Source: Bifidobacterium pseudolongum subsp. globosum (GTDB lineage: Bacteria > Actinomycetota > Actinomycetes > Actinomycetales > Bifidobacteriaceae). Taken from it: a DNA stretch of 64,000 nucleotides. Below, in pieces: positions 33,418 through 43,800 of the stretch. The position numbers and the translations under genes were made by a program. The notes under the pieces are model-generated. The model saw only the letters and a list, made by a program, of their open reading frames with translations. It had not been told where the DNA came from and did no database searches. The stretch is from assembly GCF_000741295.1 (NCBI RefSeq), contig NZ_JGZG01000001.1:62001-126000 (forward strand), given 5' to 3'. The number at the start of each line of letters is the position of its first letter. The stretch's first letter is position 1.

Positions 33418-34617
33418 ATGCCGAAAGCTCTATTACTTGAAAACATCCATCCCCTGGCCGCCCAATCCCTGCGCGACCACGGGTTCGAAGTCGAGACGAT
33501 GAAGGGCGCGCTTGCCGAGGACGAGCTCATTGAGGCCCTCGAAGGCGTGGACCTGCTCGGCATCCGCTCGAAGACGACCGTGACCGCCAAGGTGCTCGAC
33601 GCACGCCCCACGCTCACCGCGATCGGCTGCTTCTGCATCGGCACCAACCAGGTCGACCTCAACCATGCGGGCCGCCGTGGCGTGGCGGTGTTCAACGCGC
33701 CGTATTCCAACACGCGGTCCGTGGTGGAATTGGTGATCTGCGACATCATCTGCCTGATGCGCCGCATCCCGGCGCATACGCACCACCTCAAGCACGGGCT
33801 GTGGGACAAAACGGCGTCCGGCTCACACGAAGTGCGCGGCAAGACGCTCGGCATCATCGGCTACGGCAACATCGGCTCGCAGCTTTCGGTGCTCGCCGAG
33901 GCGCTCGGCATGCGCGTGGTGTTCTACGACCTCGATGAAAAGCTCGCGATGGGCAACGCCCAGCGCTGCGACACGCTCAATGAATTGCTCGAGCAGTCCG
34001 ACGCCGTGACGATCCATGTGGACGGCCGCAAATCCAACACAGGGTTCTTCGGCGAAGACGAGTTCGCGCACATGAAGCAGGATGCGATCTTCATCAACTG
34101 CTCACGCGGATTCGTGGCGGACCTCGACGCGCTCAAGCGCCACCTCGACAGCGGGCACCTTTCCGGCGCCGCCGTGGACGTGTTCCCGGTCGAACCGAAG
34201 AAGAGCGGCGACCCCATCGTCACGCCGCTCGCCGACGAGGACAACATGATCCTCACCCCGCACATCGGCGGCTCCACGCTCGAAGCGCAGGAGGCCATCG
34301 CCCAGTTCGTCTCGCAGCGTCTTGAGGACTACTGGCTCAAGGGCTCCACGATGCTCAGCGTGAATCTGCCGCAGATCACCTTGAGCGACTACCGCGGGGC
34401 CGCACGCATCGCCCACCTGCACGCCAACCTGCCGGGCATCCTCGCCTCGGTCAACCAGGTGCTCGGCGAACAGGGCATCAACATCTCGGCGCAGGCGCTC
34501 GGCACCGAAGGCGATCTGGGGTATGTGGTGACCGACGTGGCCAACAAACCCGACGAGCGCACGCTCGACGCGTTGGACTCACTGACGGGCACGATCCGCA
34601 TGCGCGTCATCGAATAG
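33418..34617 (+). CDS. serA: D-3-phosphoglycerate dehydrogenase
   Basis: A 399-aa NAD-dependent dehydrogenase for the first step of serine synthesis. It has the substrate domain (LLGIRSKTTVT), the Rossmann motif IIGYGNIGSQLS, SRGFVADLDAL, the catalytic His in TPHIGGSTLEAQE and a C-terminal ACT-type regulatory domain (about 325-399, IAHLHANLPGILASVNQVL), the short E. coli-like form. AAGGTGG lies 7-10 nt before the ATG at 33418; two in-frame GTG codons upstream overlap that site and are less likely. Ends 3 bp before a large bidirectional terminator. Confidence 0.94.
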   Translation: MPKALLLENIHPLAAQSLRDHGFEVETMKGALAEDELIEALEGVDLLGIRSKTTVTAKVLDARPTLTAIGCFCIGTNQVDLNHAGRRGVAVFNAPYSNTRSVVELVICDIICLMRRIPAHTHHLKHGLWDKTASGSHEVRGKTLGIIGYGNIGSQLSVLAEALGMRVVFYDLDEKLAMGNAQRCDTLNELLEQSDAVTIHVDGRKSNTGFFGEDEFAHMKQDAIFINCSRGFVADLDALKRHLDSGHLSGAAVDVFPVEPKKSGDPIVTPLADEDNMILTPHIGGSTLEAQEAIAQFVSQRLEDYWLKGSTMLSVNLPQITLSDYRGAARIAHLHANLPGILASVNQVLGEQGINISAQALGTEGDLGYVVTDVANKPDERTLDALDSLTGTIRMRVIE

Positions 34618-34620
34618 GCC

Positions 34621-34676
34621 GTGAGGTATGGCAAAGGCCCGGAACCTTCAAGCTCCGGGCCTTTGCCATACCTCAC
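34621..34676. terminator. Bidirectional terminator between serA and nrdR
   Basis: A perfect 23 bp stem (34621-34643 with 34654-34676) and a 10 nt loop; the arms begin GTGAGGTATGGCAAAGGCCC. There is no T-run of note. The distal arm includes the stop codon of nrdR (34673-34675), so the two convergent genes share the hairpin. Confidence 0.85.
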
Positions 34677-35125
34677 GCGCGGTCTTCGACACGCAGCTTG
34701 TCAATCGCATGCTGGAAGTCCTCAAGTCCTTCGAAGTTCTGGTAGACGCTGGCGAAGCGCAGATAGGCCACTTCGTCGAGTTCACGCAACGGTTTGAGGA
34801 TGGCCTTGCCGATCTCCTCCGACGGCACCTGCGCGATGCCTTGCGCACGCAGGCTCTCCTCGACCTGCTGGCCGAGGTGCTTGAGGCTTTCCTCGTCGAT
34901 CGGCCTGCCTTGGCACGCTTTGCGTACGCCGGAGATCACCTTGTTGCGGTCGAATTGCTCCACATTGCCAGACCGCTTCTTCACCAGCAGCATGGCGGTC
35001 TCCATCGTACTGAAACGGCCCCCGCATTTGGGGCATTCACGGCGCCGGCGAATGGAATGACCGTCGTCGCTGATGCGCGTATCGATCACCTTGGTGTCGG
35101 GATTCTGGCAAAATGGGCAATGCAT
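34673..35125 (-). CDS. nrdR: Transcriptional repressor NrdR
   Basis: A 150-aa regulator of ribonucleotide reductase genes. The N-terminal zinc ribbon is complete ([17 protein letters not shown] ... [15 protein letters not shown]), followed by the ATP-cone ([29 protein letters not shown]...) that senses ATP/dATP. Start chosen at MHCPFC as in all NrdR proteins; the 29 upstream codons are not conserved-looking. In actinobacteria nrdR commonly sits next to lexA and a LysM gene, as here. Confidence 0.95.
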   Translation of the reverse strand: MHCPFCQNPDTKVIDTRISDDGHSIRRRRECPKCGGRFSTMETAMLLVKKRSGNVEQFDRNKVISGVRKACQGRPIDEESLKHLGQQVEESLRAQGIAQVPSEEIGKAILKPLRELDEVAYLRFASVYQNFEGLEDFQHAIDKLRVEDRA

Positions 35126-35219
35126 ACCACTCACAATAGCCTGACGTTCGGCCTTTTGTTCAACGGGTGCACCCATGTTCCGCTCGCCGCGCACCATCAG
35201 CCCCAATGCCATGGCCTTA

Positions 35220-35561
35220 TCAGACCGGGATGATCAGGTGCTGGCCTGCCACGATGCGGCTGTCATCGAGGCCGTTGACGGCTTTGAGGCGCTCCACCAC
35301 CTGCGCCGCCGGCGCATCGGTGAAACGACTGGCGATCGACCACAACGTGTCGCCGGGCCGCACGGTGTAATGCACGACTTCCGTCGACTCGTACCCCGCA
35401 TAGGCCGTTTGTTCGCCCAGTCCTGGCATACGGGACGCGAGGGTGCATCCCAGACACAGCAACGCCGCCAGCACGATGAGCCACATGCGCACATGGGCCT
35501 TGGCCCCCGCCGTCTGCACTGCACCGGATGACCGTGAGATATGTGATGCCAACGCGCTCAT
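35220..35561 (-). CDS. LysM-domain membrane protein, probable SOS division inhibitor (YneA/ChiZ/DivS-like)
   Basis: A 113-aa protein divergent from lexA: short cytoplasmic N-terminus, one transmembrane segment (about 26-45, [17 protein letters not shown]) and a C-terminal LysM domain (about 63-113, [18 protein letters not shown]...[11 protein letters not shown]...[10 protein letters not shown]). This architecture and position match YneA of Bacillus, ChiZ of Mycobacterium and DivS of Corynebacterium, which are LexA-repressed cell-division suppressors with little sequence identity to each other. Its promoter (TTGACA-17-GAATAT, minus strand) encloses a LexA-like box and another lies before the RBS (GAAGG). 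Role inferred from context and topology. Confidence 0.8.
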   Translation of the reverse strand: MSALASHISRSSGAVQTAGAKAHVRMWLIVLAALLCLGCTLASRMPGLGEQTAYAGYESTEVVHYTVRPGDTLWSIASRFTDAPAAQVVERLKAVNGLDDSRIVAGQHLIIPV

Positions 35562-35574
35562 CGCAACCTTCTTT

Positions 35575-35679
35575 CGAACGTTTGTTCTAATTGCGGTTTC
35601 GATATTCGCACAGATGTTCGAACTTGTCAAGCCTGCGTTCGAACATCTGTTTGATTTTCTCCGTGCGGCACGGTACTGT
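35575..35679. promoter_or_regulatory. Divergent SOS promoter region with LexA boxes
   Basis: LexA boxes of the actinobacterial type CGAAC-N4-GTTCG: CGAACGTTTGTTCT (35575-35588), CGAACATCTGTTTG (35640-35653) and, on the minus strand, CGAACATCTGTGCG (35620-35607). The minus-strand promoter is TTGACA (35630-35625), 17 bp, GAATAT (35607-35602), with the third box inside. The lexA promoter is TTGATT (35651-35656), 17 bp, TACTGT (35674-35679), overlapped by the second box. Together they explain LexA control of both genes. Confidence 0.85.
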
Positions 35680-35703
35680 TGTGCCATAACGAAAGGACCC
35701 ACC

Positions 35704-36393
35704 ATGAGCAGCATCGAACACGACCCGAACGCGGCCGCGGAGCGCCGCGCACCCGACCTGACGGAGCGCCAGCAGCGCATCATGGCCGCGATCCGCGCAC
35801 TGCACGCCGAACACGGTTTCGCCCCGTCATTGCGCGAGATCGGCGAGGCGTGCGGATTGAAGAGCACATCGTCGGTGCAGCATCAGCTCAATGTGCTGGA
35901 GTCCAAGGGGTGCATCCGCAGGGATCCGAACAAGGGCCGCGCCATCGAAGTGGTGGATGGCTCTCCCACCGCCGTGGACGTCAGCCCGTTTCCCGACGCC
36001 CAATCGGCGTCGTTCCTGGCGTCCACCGATGTGCCGCTTGTGGGTGCGATCGCCGCCGGCGCGCCGATCACCGCCGAGCAGCATGTCGAGGATGTCATGC
36101 GCCTGCCCGTGCGGCTGACGGGCACCGGCAGGCTCTTCATGCTCGAAGTGCATGGCGATTCGATGATCGACGCCGCCATCTGCAACGGCGACTTCGTGGT
36201 GGTGCGCGAACAGCAGACCGCCGAGAACGGCGACATCGTGGCGGCGTTGCTCGACGACGAGGCCACCGTGAAGACCTTCCGCAACGAAAACGGCCATATC
36301 TGGCTCATTCCCCACAACCCCAACTATGCGCCAATCGACGGCACCCATGCCCAGATCATGGGCAAGGTCGTCACGGTGCTGCGCAAGATGTGA
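35704..36393 (+). CDS. lexA: SOS repressor LexA
   Basis: A 229-aa repressor of the SOS regulon. Winged-helix DNA-binding domain (about 18-80: LTERQQRIMAAIRALHAEHGFAPSLREIGEACGL), then a self-cleaving S24 peptidase domain with the scissile Ala118-Gly119 (GAIAAGAP), nucleophile Ser153 (HGDSMID) and Lys190 (ATVKTF). GAAAGGA 6 nt before the ATG supports this start; the frame is open for 87 codons upstream, but that part includes the divergent promoter. Autoregulated via the boxes at 35575-35653. Confidence 0.97.
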   Translation: MSSIEHDPNAAAERRAPDLTERQQRIMAAIRALHAEHGFAPSLREIGEACGLKSTSSVQHQLNVLESKGCIRRDPNKGRAIEVVDGSPTAVDVSPFPDAQSASFLASTDVPLVGAIAAGAPITAEQHVEDVMRLPVRLTGTGRLFMLEVHGDSMIDAAICNGDFVVVREQQTAENGDIVAALLDDEATVKTFRNENGHIWLIPHNPNYAPIDGTHAQIMGKVVTVLRKM

Positions 36394-36403
36394 CAGGCGG
36401 CCT

Positions 36404-37336
36404 TCAGGCGTGGATCTGCGCCGACTCCGGCCCGGTGTAGCCTTCCGGCTCCAATTGGAATGTGGTGTGTGGCACCGACACCGGGAAGTGCTCGCACAGG
36501 CACAGCTGCAACTGCTCGAGCACCCGGCCGGCCTCCTCCATCGTCATCTGCTTGTCCACAATCACATGCGCGGTCAGGATCGGCATGCCCGAAGCCACCG
36601 TGTTCGCATGCAGGTCATGCACCGCGATCACATGGTCCACACCCTCCAGATGCGCGCGCACCTGGTCCAAGTCCAACCCGGTCGGCGTCTCCTCCAGCAA
36701 CACGCGCATCGCGTCGCGCACCAACACATATGCCCGCGGGATCATCATCAGCGCGATCACACCGCCGGCCACCGCGTCGAAGCCATCCCACCCGGTGGCC
36801 ATCATCACCACGGCCGAGACGATCACCGCCACCGAACCGAGCGCGTCGTTGACCACCTCAAGGAACGCGGCGCGCATGTTCATGTTGTCACCCGACTGCG
36901 CGCGCAGCACCATAATCGACCCGATGTTGGCGGCAAGTCCCAGAACGCCGAAGAACAGCAGCAGACGCACGTCCTTGATGCCGTCGGCCTCCTGCCCGGT
37001 GAGGCGCATGACCGCCTCCACAAGCGCATAGAGCCCCACGAACAGCAACAGCAGGCCGCCGGCCGCGGCGGTGATCACCTCAAGCCTCGCCCATCCCCAG
37101 GTGCGCGACTTCGTGGGTTTGCGCCGCATCATGAACGCGGTGACGGTGGACGCCGCGAGCACCGAGACGTCGGTGAGCATGTGCCCTGCGTCCACGAGCA
37201 ACGCGAGTGACCCGGTGACCGCAGCCCCGATCACCTCGGCCACGAAAATGGTGCCAGTGAGCACCAAGGTGGTCAGCAGACGCTGATGGTGGCCGGCTGT
37301 ATGCGCGGCCGTCCCCGTCCCATGTTGATGTGCCAT
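36404..37336 (-). CDS. Cation diffusion facilitator (Zn/Co/Cd exporter)
   Basis: A 310-aa CDF-family membrane protein (ZitB/CzcD type) exporting divalent metals by proton exchange. About six transmembrane helices; metal-site motifs DAGHMLTD (helix 2) and the corresponding helix-5 segment VVNDALGSVAV, where the ND...S pattern replaces the usual HxxxD. The N-terminus is His-rich (MAHQHGTGTAAHTAGHHQR), and the C-terminal cytoplasmic domain carries HVIAVHDLHAN. GAGAGG 8 nt upstream supports the ATG at 37336. It converges on lexA with a 10 bp gap. Confidence 0.85.
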   Translation of the reverse strand: MAHQHGTGTAAHTAGHHQRLLTTLVLTGTIFVAEVIGAAVTGSLALLVDAGHMLTDVSVLAASTVTAFMMRRKPTKSRTWGWARLEVITAAAGGLLLLFVGLYALVEAVMRLTGQEADGIKDVRLLLFFGVLGLAANIGSIMVLRAQSGDNMNMRAAFLEVVNDALGSVAVIVSAVVMMATGWDGFDAVAGGVIALMMIPRAYVLVRDAMRVLLEETPTGLDLDQVRAHLEGVDHVIAVHDLHANTVASGMPILTAHVIVDKQMTMEEAGRVLEQLQLCLCEHFPVSVPHTTFQLEPEGYTGPESAQIHA

Positions 37337-37373
37337 TGATTCGCCTCTCCCCTCATGCGGTGCCATAACACAA

Positions 37374-37401
37374 AGGGAGGCCGGGCTCGCCCGACCTCCC
37401 T
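37374..37401 (-). terminator. Terminator of ldh
   Basis: AGGGAGG-x-CGGG, CTCG loop, CCCG-x-CCTCCCT; on the minus strand followed by TTGTGTT. It lies 25 bp after the ldh stop. Confidence 0.75.
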
Positions 37402-37426
37402 GAACGCACCTGATGTCTTACGGAAA

Positions 37427-38413
<987 letters not shown>

Positions 38414-38500
38414 TTATCCGCTTGTGACGGAACCATGGTTCATTCATCTTCACTGTAGCAGACCACAATTTGTTCACAATGCGGTAAAGGGGCGGCGTGT

Positions 38501-38531
38501 GCCGGCCGCGGCGGTGTAGGCCACGGCCGGC
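38501..38531 (-). terminator. Possible hflX terminator
   Basis: GCCGGCCG (38501-38508) and CGGCCGGC (38524-38531) form an 8 bp perfect stem 7 bp after the hflX stop. There is no T-run, so this is only a candidate. Confidence 0.4.
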
Positions 38532-38537
38532 GCCGCA

Positions 38538-40061
38538 TCAGTCCACAGGATCCTCGAGCGCTTGGTCCATGATCTGCGCGGCGAGCCGCTCGTCCACGTC
38601 CGCCTGCAGAAGGATGCCGGTGTCGCGGTATTCCACCGCGTCCACATTGCCGTATTCGCGGATCTGCGAGACGAGCGAACCGGCCGTGTACGGCAGCAGC
38701 GCCTCCACATGCACGCCGGGCGCCGGCAGCATCCCCTCGATGTGCGCGCGCAGCGCGTCCACGCCTTCGCCGGTGGCCGACGAGACGAAGAACGCGCCCG
38801 GCGCGAGCTGCTCGAGGCGTTCACGCGTCACGGCGTCGATCAGGTCAACCTTGTTGAACACGGTGACGACGGGCAGCCTGTCCACGCCGTCGATCGTCTT
38901 GAGGACCTCGTTGACCGCGTCGATCTGCCCGAACGGATCGGGGTGCGAGGCGTCCACGACGTGCACCATCACGTCCGATTCGCCGATCTCCTCAAGCGTC
39001 GACTTGAACGCCTCGACGAGCTGTGTGGGCAGTCGGCGCACAAACCCGACCGTGTCCACATAGGCGTAGAACCGCCCGTCCTTCGCACGCGCACGGCGCA
39101 CGGCGGTGTCGAGCGTGGCGAACAACGCGTTCTCCACGAGCTCGTCCGAACCGGTGAGCCGGTTCGTCAGCGACGATTTGCCCGCGTTCGTGTACCCGAC
39201 GACCGAGATCGTGGGCAGCGCGTACCGCTTGCGTGAGCCGCGCTTGACCTCGCGCGCCGGCGCCATCTGCGCGATCTGCCGGCGCAGGCGTGCGATGCGC
39301 GTGCGGATGACGCGCCGGTCCATCTCGATCTTCGTCTCGCCTGGACCACGCGAGCCGATGCCGCCGTCGGCGCCGGCGGCACGGCCGCCCGCCTGACGGG
39401 ACAGCGCCGCGCCCCAACCGCGCAGGCGCGGCAGCATGTACTGCAACTGCGCGAGTTCGACCTGCGCCTTGCCTTCGCGCGACGTGGCGTGCTGCGCGAA
39501 GATGTCGAGGATCACCGCGGTGCGGTCCACGACCTTCACTTTCGTGGCGTCTTCGAGCGCGCGGCGCTGGCTTGGCGGCAGGTCGTCGTCCACGATGATC
39601 GTGTCGGCGTCGTTCGCCGCCACGATCTGCGCGATCTCCTGCGCCTTGCCCGATCCCACGTACGTGGAGGAATCGGGGCGGTAGCGGTGCTGCAGCACGG
39701 CGTCGCACACCTGCGCGCCCGCCGTCTCGGCGAGCGCGGCGAGCTCGCGCAGGGATTCCTCGGCCTCGCGCTGCGAACCGTTGCGTGACGACCAGACCCC
39801 CACGAGCACCACGCGCTCAAGGCGCACCTTGCGGTATTCGACTTCGGTGACATCCTCGAGTTCGCCCAGGCCCACCACATGCTTGAGCTGGTTGCGTGAT
39901 TCGCGCTCACGCCAGATCTCGTCGCCCGACTGCGCGCCCATGCCGTCGTCGTCGAGCAGCACGTCGGATTGGTCGGCGAGCAGACCATGCGCGCCCGGCG
40001 CACCTTGGTCCGTCAATTCCTGGTCACCCTGCCATGATTGGGTCGATTCGGTCAAAGACAC
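38538..40061 (-). CDS. hflX: Ribosome-associated GTPase HflX
   Basis: A 507-aa GTPase that binds the 50S subunit and splits stalled or heat-damaged ribosomes. N-terminal HflX domain (LVGVWS...SLRELAALAETAGA...YVGSGKAQEIA), a Gly-rich linker with the RGPGETKIEMDRR signature, and a G domain with VVGYTNAGKSSLTNRL (G1), DTVGFVRRLP (G3) and NKVDL (G4). The start is a GTG (or a TTG two codons later) in a weak context; the N-terminal 45 residues are Gln/Asp-rich and variable. Divergent from the RsmC-like gene, 90 bp away. Confidence 0.93.
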   Translation of the reverse strand: MSLTESTQSWQGDQELTDQGAPGAHGLLADQSDVLLDDDGMGAQSGDEIWRERESRNQLKHVVGLGELEDVTEVEYRKVRLERVVLVGVWSSRNGSQREAEESLRELAALAETAGAQVCDAVLQHRYRPDSSTYVGSGKAQEIAQIVAANDADTIIVDDDLPPSQRRALEDATKVKVVDRTAVILDIFAQHATSREGKAQVELAQLQYMLPRLRGWGAALSRQAGGRAAGADGGIGSRGPGETKIEMDRRVIRTRIARLRRQIAQMAPAREVKRGSRKRYALPTISVVGYTNAGKSSLTNRLTGSDELVENALFATLDTAVRRARAKDGRFYAYVDTVGFVRRLPTQLVEAFKSTLEEIGESDVMVHVVDASHPDPFGQIDAVNEVLKTIDGVDRLPVVTVFNKVDLIDAVTRERLEQLAPGAFFVSSATGEGVDALRAHIEGMLPAPGVHVEALLPYTAGSLVSQIREYGNVDAVEYRDTGILLQADVDERLAAQIMDQALEDPVD

Positions 40062-40151
40062 CTCACATTGTTCGTGAAAACTTACGTCTGCCTTACTATC
40101 ATCGAAAAGCAGCAGACACGCAAGTATACATCAGGAACGAAACGAGGCGCC

Positions 40152-40784
40152 ATGAACGCACAGGACCCACACAAGCAGGCGGAACAGTATTTCACCACGT
40201 CGCCCTCGTCTGCGGATGTGCGGCATGAGATGCATGTGACACTGCGCGGCCACGAGGCCGATGTGGAGACGTCGAACGGCGTCTTCTCGGGCGGCCGCGT
40301 GGACCTCGGCACATCGGTGCTGCTGCGCCATGCGCCGATGCCGCCCGCGCACGGCGACTTCCTCGACATCGGCTGCGGCTGGGGCGCGATCAGCCTCGCG
40401 CTCGCGCTCGAATCCCCCGAAGCCAGCGTCTACGCGATCGACGTCAACGAGCGTGCGATCGAACTGACCGAACGCAACGCCGAACTCAACGGCTGCGCCA
40501 ACATCCACGCCGGCGAAGCCGCTGATGTGCCCGAGGGGCTCGAGTTCGAGCTCATCTGGTCGAACCCGCCGATCCGCATCGGCAAACAGGAGCTGCACAC
40601 ACTGCTCATGACGTGGCTGCCGAGGCTTGCGCCCGACGGATACGCGTATCTTGTGGTCCAGAAGAATCTCGGCTCCGATTCGCTGATGCGCTGGTTGGCG
40701 CAGGCCCTTGGCAGCACCTTCACCGTGGCCAAGTATGCGAGTTCGAAGGGCTACCGCGTCATCGAAGTCCACCGCTTGCCCTGA
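40152..40784 (+). CDS. RsmC-like class I SAM methyltransferase
   Basis: A 210-aa methyltransferase of the RsmC/RlmG type (16S/23S rRNA guanine-N2). It has the SAM loop LDIGCGWGAISLALA, the acidic residue in YAIDVNERAIELTERN, and the catalytic NPP motif in IWSNPPIRIGK. The family's N-terminal duplicated domain is absent; this is the short single-domain form common in actinobacteria. Exact target unproven. The open frame extends to 40038 but homology begins at this ATG. Confidence 0.85.
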   Translation: MNAQDPHKQAEQYFTTSPSSADVRHEMHVTLRGHEADVETSNGVFSGGRVDLGTSVLLRHAPMPPAHGDFLDIGCGWGAISLALALESPEASVYAIDVNERAIELTERNAELNGCANIHAGEAADVPEGLEFELIWSNPPIRIGKQELHTLLMTWLPRLAPDGYAYLVVQKNLGSDSLMRWLAQALGSTFTVAKYASSKGYRVIEVHRLP

Positions 40785-40810
40785 GCCCGCACCGATCCGA
40801 CGTATCGCAG

Positions 40811-40836
40811 CCCATGGCATCCCATGGCATCCCATT
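40811..40836. repeat. 10 bp tandem repeat CCCATGGCAT
   Basis: Two full copies and a partial third (CCCATT) between the methyltransferase and hrpA, 23 bp before the hrpA start. Each unit contains an NcoI-like palindrome CCATGG. It is non-coding and may arise from slippage. Confidence 0.8.
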
Positions 40837-40858
40837 GAAAGAGTGACCCTTTCCCCCT

Positions 40859-43800
40859 ATGAAATTCGAATATCCAGAAGAACTTCCGGTCAGCGGCGCG
40901 CGCCAGGCGATCCGCGAGGCGGTGCAATCGTCACAGGTCGTCATCGTCTCCGGCCAGACCGGTTCCGGCAAGACGACGCAGCTGCCGAAGATCCTGCTCG
41001 AACTCGGCCGCGGCACGCATGGCCACCAGATCGTGCACACGCAGCCGCGCAGGCTCGCCGCGCGCACTGTGGCAGAACGCATCGCGAGTGAGCTCGGCGT
41101 GCATTTGGGCGACGAAGTGGGCTATCAGGTGCGCTTCACCGACGAAAGCTCGCCGAAGACACGGCTGCGCGTGGTGACCGACGGCATCCTCCTCGCGCAG
41201 ATCCAACGTGACCCGAACCTGAGCCGCTATGACACGATTGTGATCGACGAGGCGCACGAGCGCACGCTCAACATCGACTTCCTGCTCGGCTACCTCACCG
41301 CGCTGCTGCCCAAACGGCCCGACCTCAAGCTCATCGTCACCTCGGCCACGATCGACTCGGTCAAGTTCCAGAAGCACTTCGAGGACGCGCTGCACAAGCC
41401 AGTGCCGGTCATCGAAGTCTCCGGGCGCACCTACCCCGTCACCATCTGCTATGAGCCGCTCGGAGGGCTGCCCGCGCTGATGGCCCATGTGCCGGGGTTC
41501 GCCGACGGCGCGTCCGGCAATGACGCGGGCAATCCGAACACCGAGGCGATGGACATGCCCACGGCCGTGGCACGCGCGTGCGTCGAACTCGTGACGGTCT
41601 CGGCGCACGACCAGGGCCCGCGCGACATCCTCGTCTTCGCGTCCGGCGAGCGCGACATCCGCGATTTCGAACAGTCGATCCGCCATGCCTTCGGCCCGCG
41701 GTGCGCGGACATGCGCAGGCCGGACGCGATCGAGATCATGCCGCTGTTCGCGCGCCTGAGCGCGAAGGACCAGCACCGCGTGTTCGAGCCGCACCGGAAC
41801 CAGCGCATCGTCATCGCCACCAATGTGGCGGAGACGTCGCTCACCGTGCCGGGCATCCGGTATGTGGTGGACCCGGGCACGGCGCGCATCTCGCGCTATT
41901 CGAAGACGGCCAAGGTGCAGCGCCTGCCGATCGAGCCGATCTCGCAGGCGAGCGCGGACCAGCGCGCGGGACGATGCGGCCGCATCGCAGACGGCATCGC
42001 GATCCGCCTGTACTCCGCCGAAGACTACGAAAGCCGCCCGAGGTTCACCGAACCGGAGATCCTGCGCACGTCGCTTGGCGCCGTGGTGCTCCACATGCTA
42101 TCGGTCGGTGTGGCGAAGACCGCCGAGGACATCACCGACTTCGGGTTCATCGACCCGCCCGACATGAAGGCGGTCTCCGACGGCTTCAACGAGCTCACCG
42201 AACTGCGCGCGATCTCGCGCAAGCGCGGGCAGATCCGCCTCACGCACATCGGACGGCAGCTCGCGCGCATCCCGATCGACGTGCGTCTGGGCCGCATGCT
42301 CATCGAGGCGGCGCATGCCACGACCCCGAACACGCTCGCCGCGGTGATTGTGATCGTGGCGTTCCTGAGCCTGCAGGACCCGCGTGAACGCCCCGAAGAC
42401 AAGCGTGACGAGGCGGACCGCCTGCACAACCGCTATGCGGACGCCACAAGCGACTTCCTGACCGCGCTCAACCTGTGGGATCGCGCGTACGGCGCCGACG
42501 GCGAGCTGAGCAACAACGCGCTGCGCCGGCTGTGCAAAGCCGAATACCTGCACTTCCTGCGCATGCGCCAGTGGAAGGACCTCGTCTCGCAGCTGCGGTC
42601 GCTGTGCCGTGAGCTCAAGTTCACTGTGGGCGAGCCGATTCCCGTCAGCCGCCCGAGCGAACAGGTCCGCGCGCTGCCGGTCAACCAGCAGGCCGCGCAC
42701 TCGCTGTGCTGTTCGTGGGACGCGCAGGGCATCCACACGTCAATGCTCGCCGGCCTGCTGTCGATGCTCGGCATGCAGGTGGTGCGCGAACCGAAGGCCT
42801 CGGATTACGCGAATCTCAAGGGGGCCGCCCGCGCCCGCGCGCTCAAACGCGCCCAGAAGATGGCGAAGAACGACTATCAGGGCGCACGCGGCACGCATTT
42901 CGCGATTTTCCCCGCTTCCGCGACCTCGACCGCGACACCGCCGTGGATCATGACGACCGAACTCGTGGAGACGAGCCGCCTGTGGGCGCGGTACTGCGCG
43001 CAGATCGACCCGGCGTGGGCCGAACCGCTCGCCAAGGACCTCACGCGCACCACGTACGCGAACCCGCACTGGTCCGCCTCGCGCGGCAGCGCGGTCGCCG
43101 AAGCCACCGTGCTGCTGTATGGACTGCCGATCGTGCGCGGCAAGCATGTGCCATGGGGACGCATCAATCCGCTCGAAGCCCGTGATTTCCTGCTGCGGCA
43201 GGGCCTTGTGGAAGGCGACATCCAACAGCACTTCCCATACGACGACTTCATCGCGCGCAACCGCGCGATCGTCGAGGACGCACAGGACGACGCGAGCCGC
43301 ACCCGCCAGATCGCCCAGACGGTGAGCGACGAGGACCTCTACGACTTCTACGAGCGGGTCGTGCCACAAGACGTGACGAATGTGGCCGAACTGGCGCGCT
43401 GGTGGAAGGCCGAGCACACCACCAACCCCACGCTGCTCGATTTCGACCCCGAGGAGGTGGACCGCCTCAACGGCGTCGAGTCGGTGAGCCTGGACGACTT
43501 CCCCGACCATTGGACCGCCGTCGGATCGGACGGGGCCGCGCTGTCGCTGCGCTTGAGTTACATCTACGACACGGCCGACCCGGAGGACGGCGTGAGTGTG
43601 CACATCCCGATGACCGCGCTCTCGCGCGTCAGCGCCGCGCAGTTCAGCTGGAATGTGCCCGGATTGCGCAACGAGCTCATCGTGGCGATGATCAAGGCAC
43701 TGCCGAAGCAGTTGCGCGTGCAGTTCGTGCCGGCGCCCGACACCGCCGCCAAGATCGAGGATTGGATCGACGCGCACTACCCCGCCGACCCGGGCTCGGG

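Noticed and set aside
40811..40836. Regulatory iterons before hrpA
   Set aside because: Only 2.6 copies of a 10 bp unit; simple slippage explains it and no second locus is seen.
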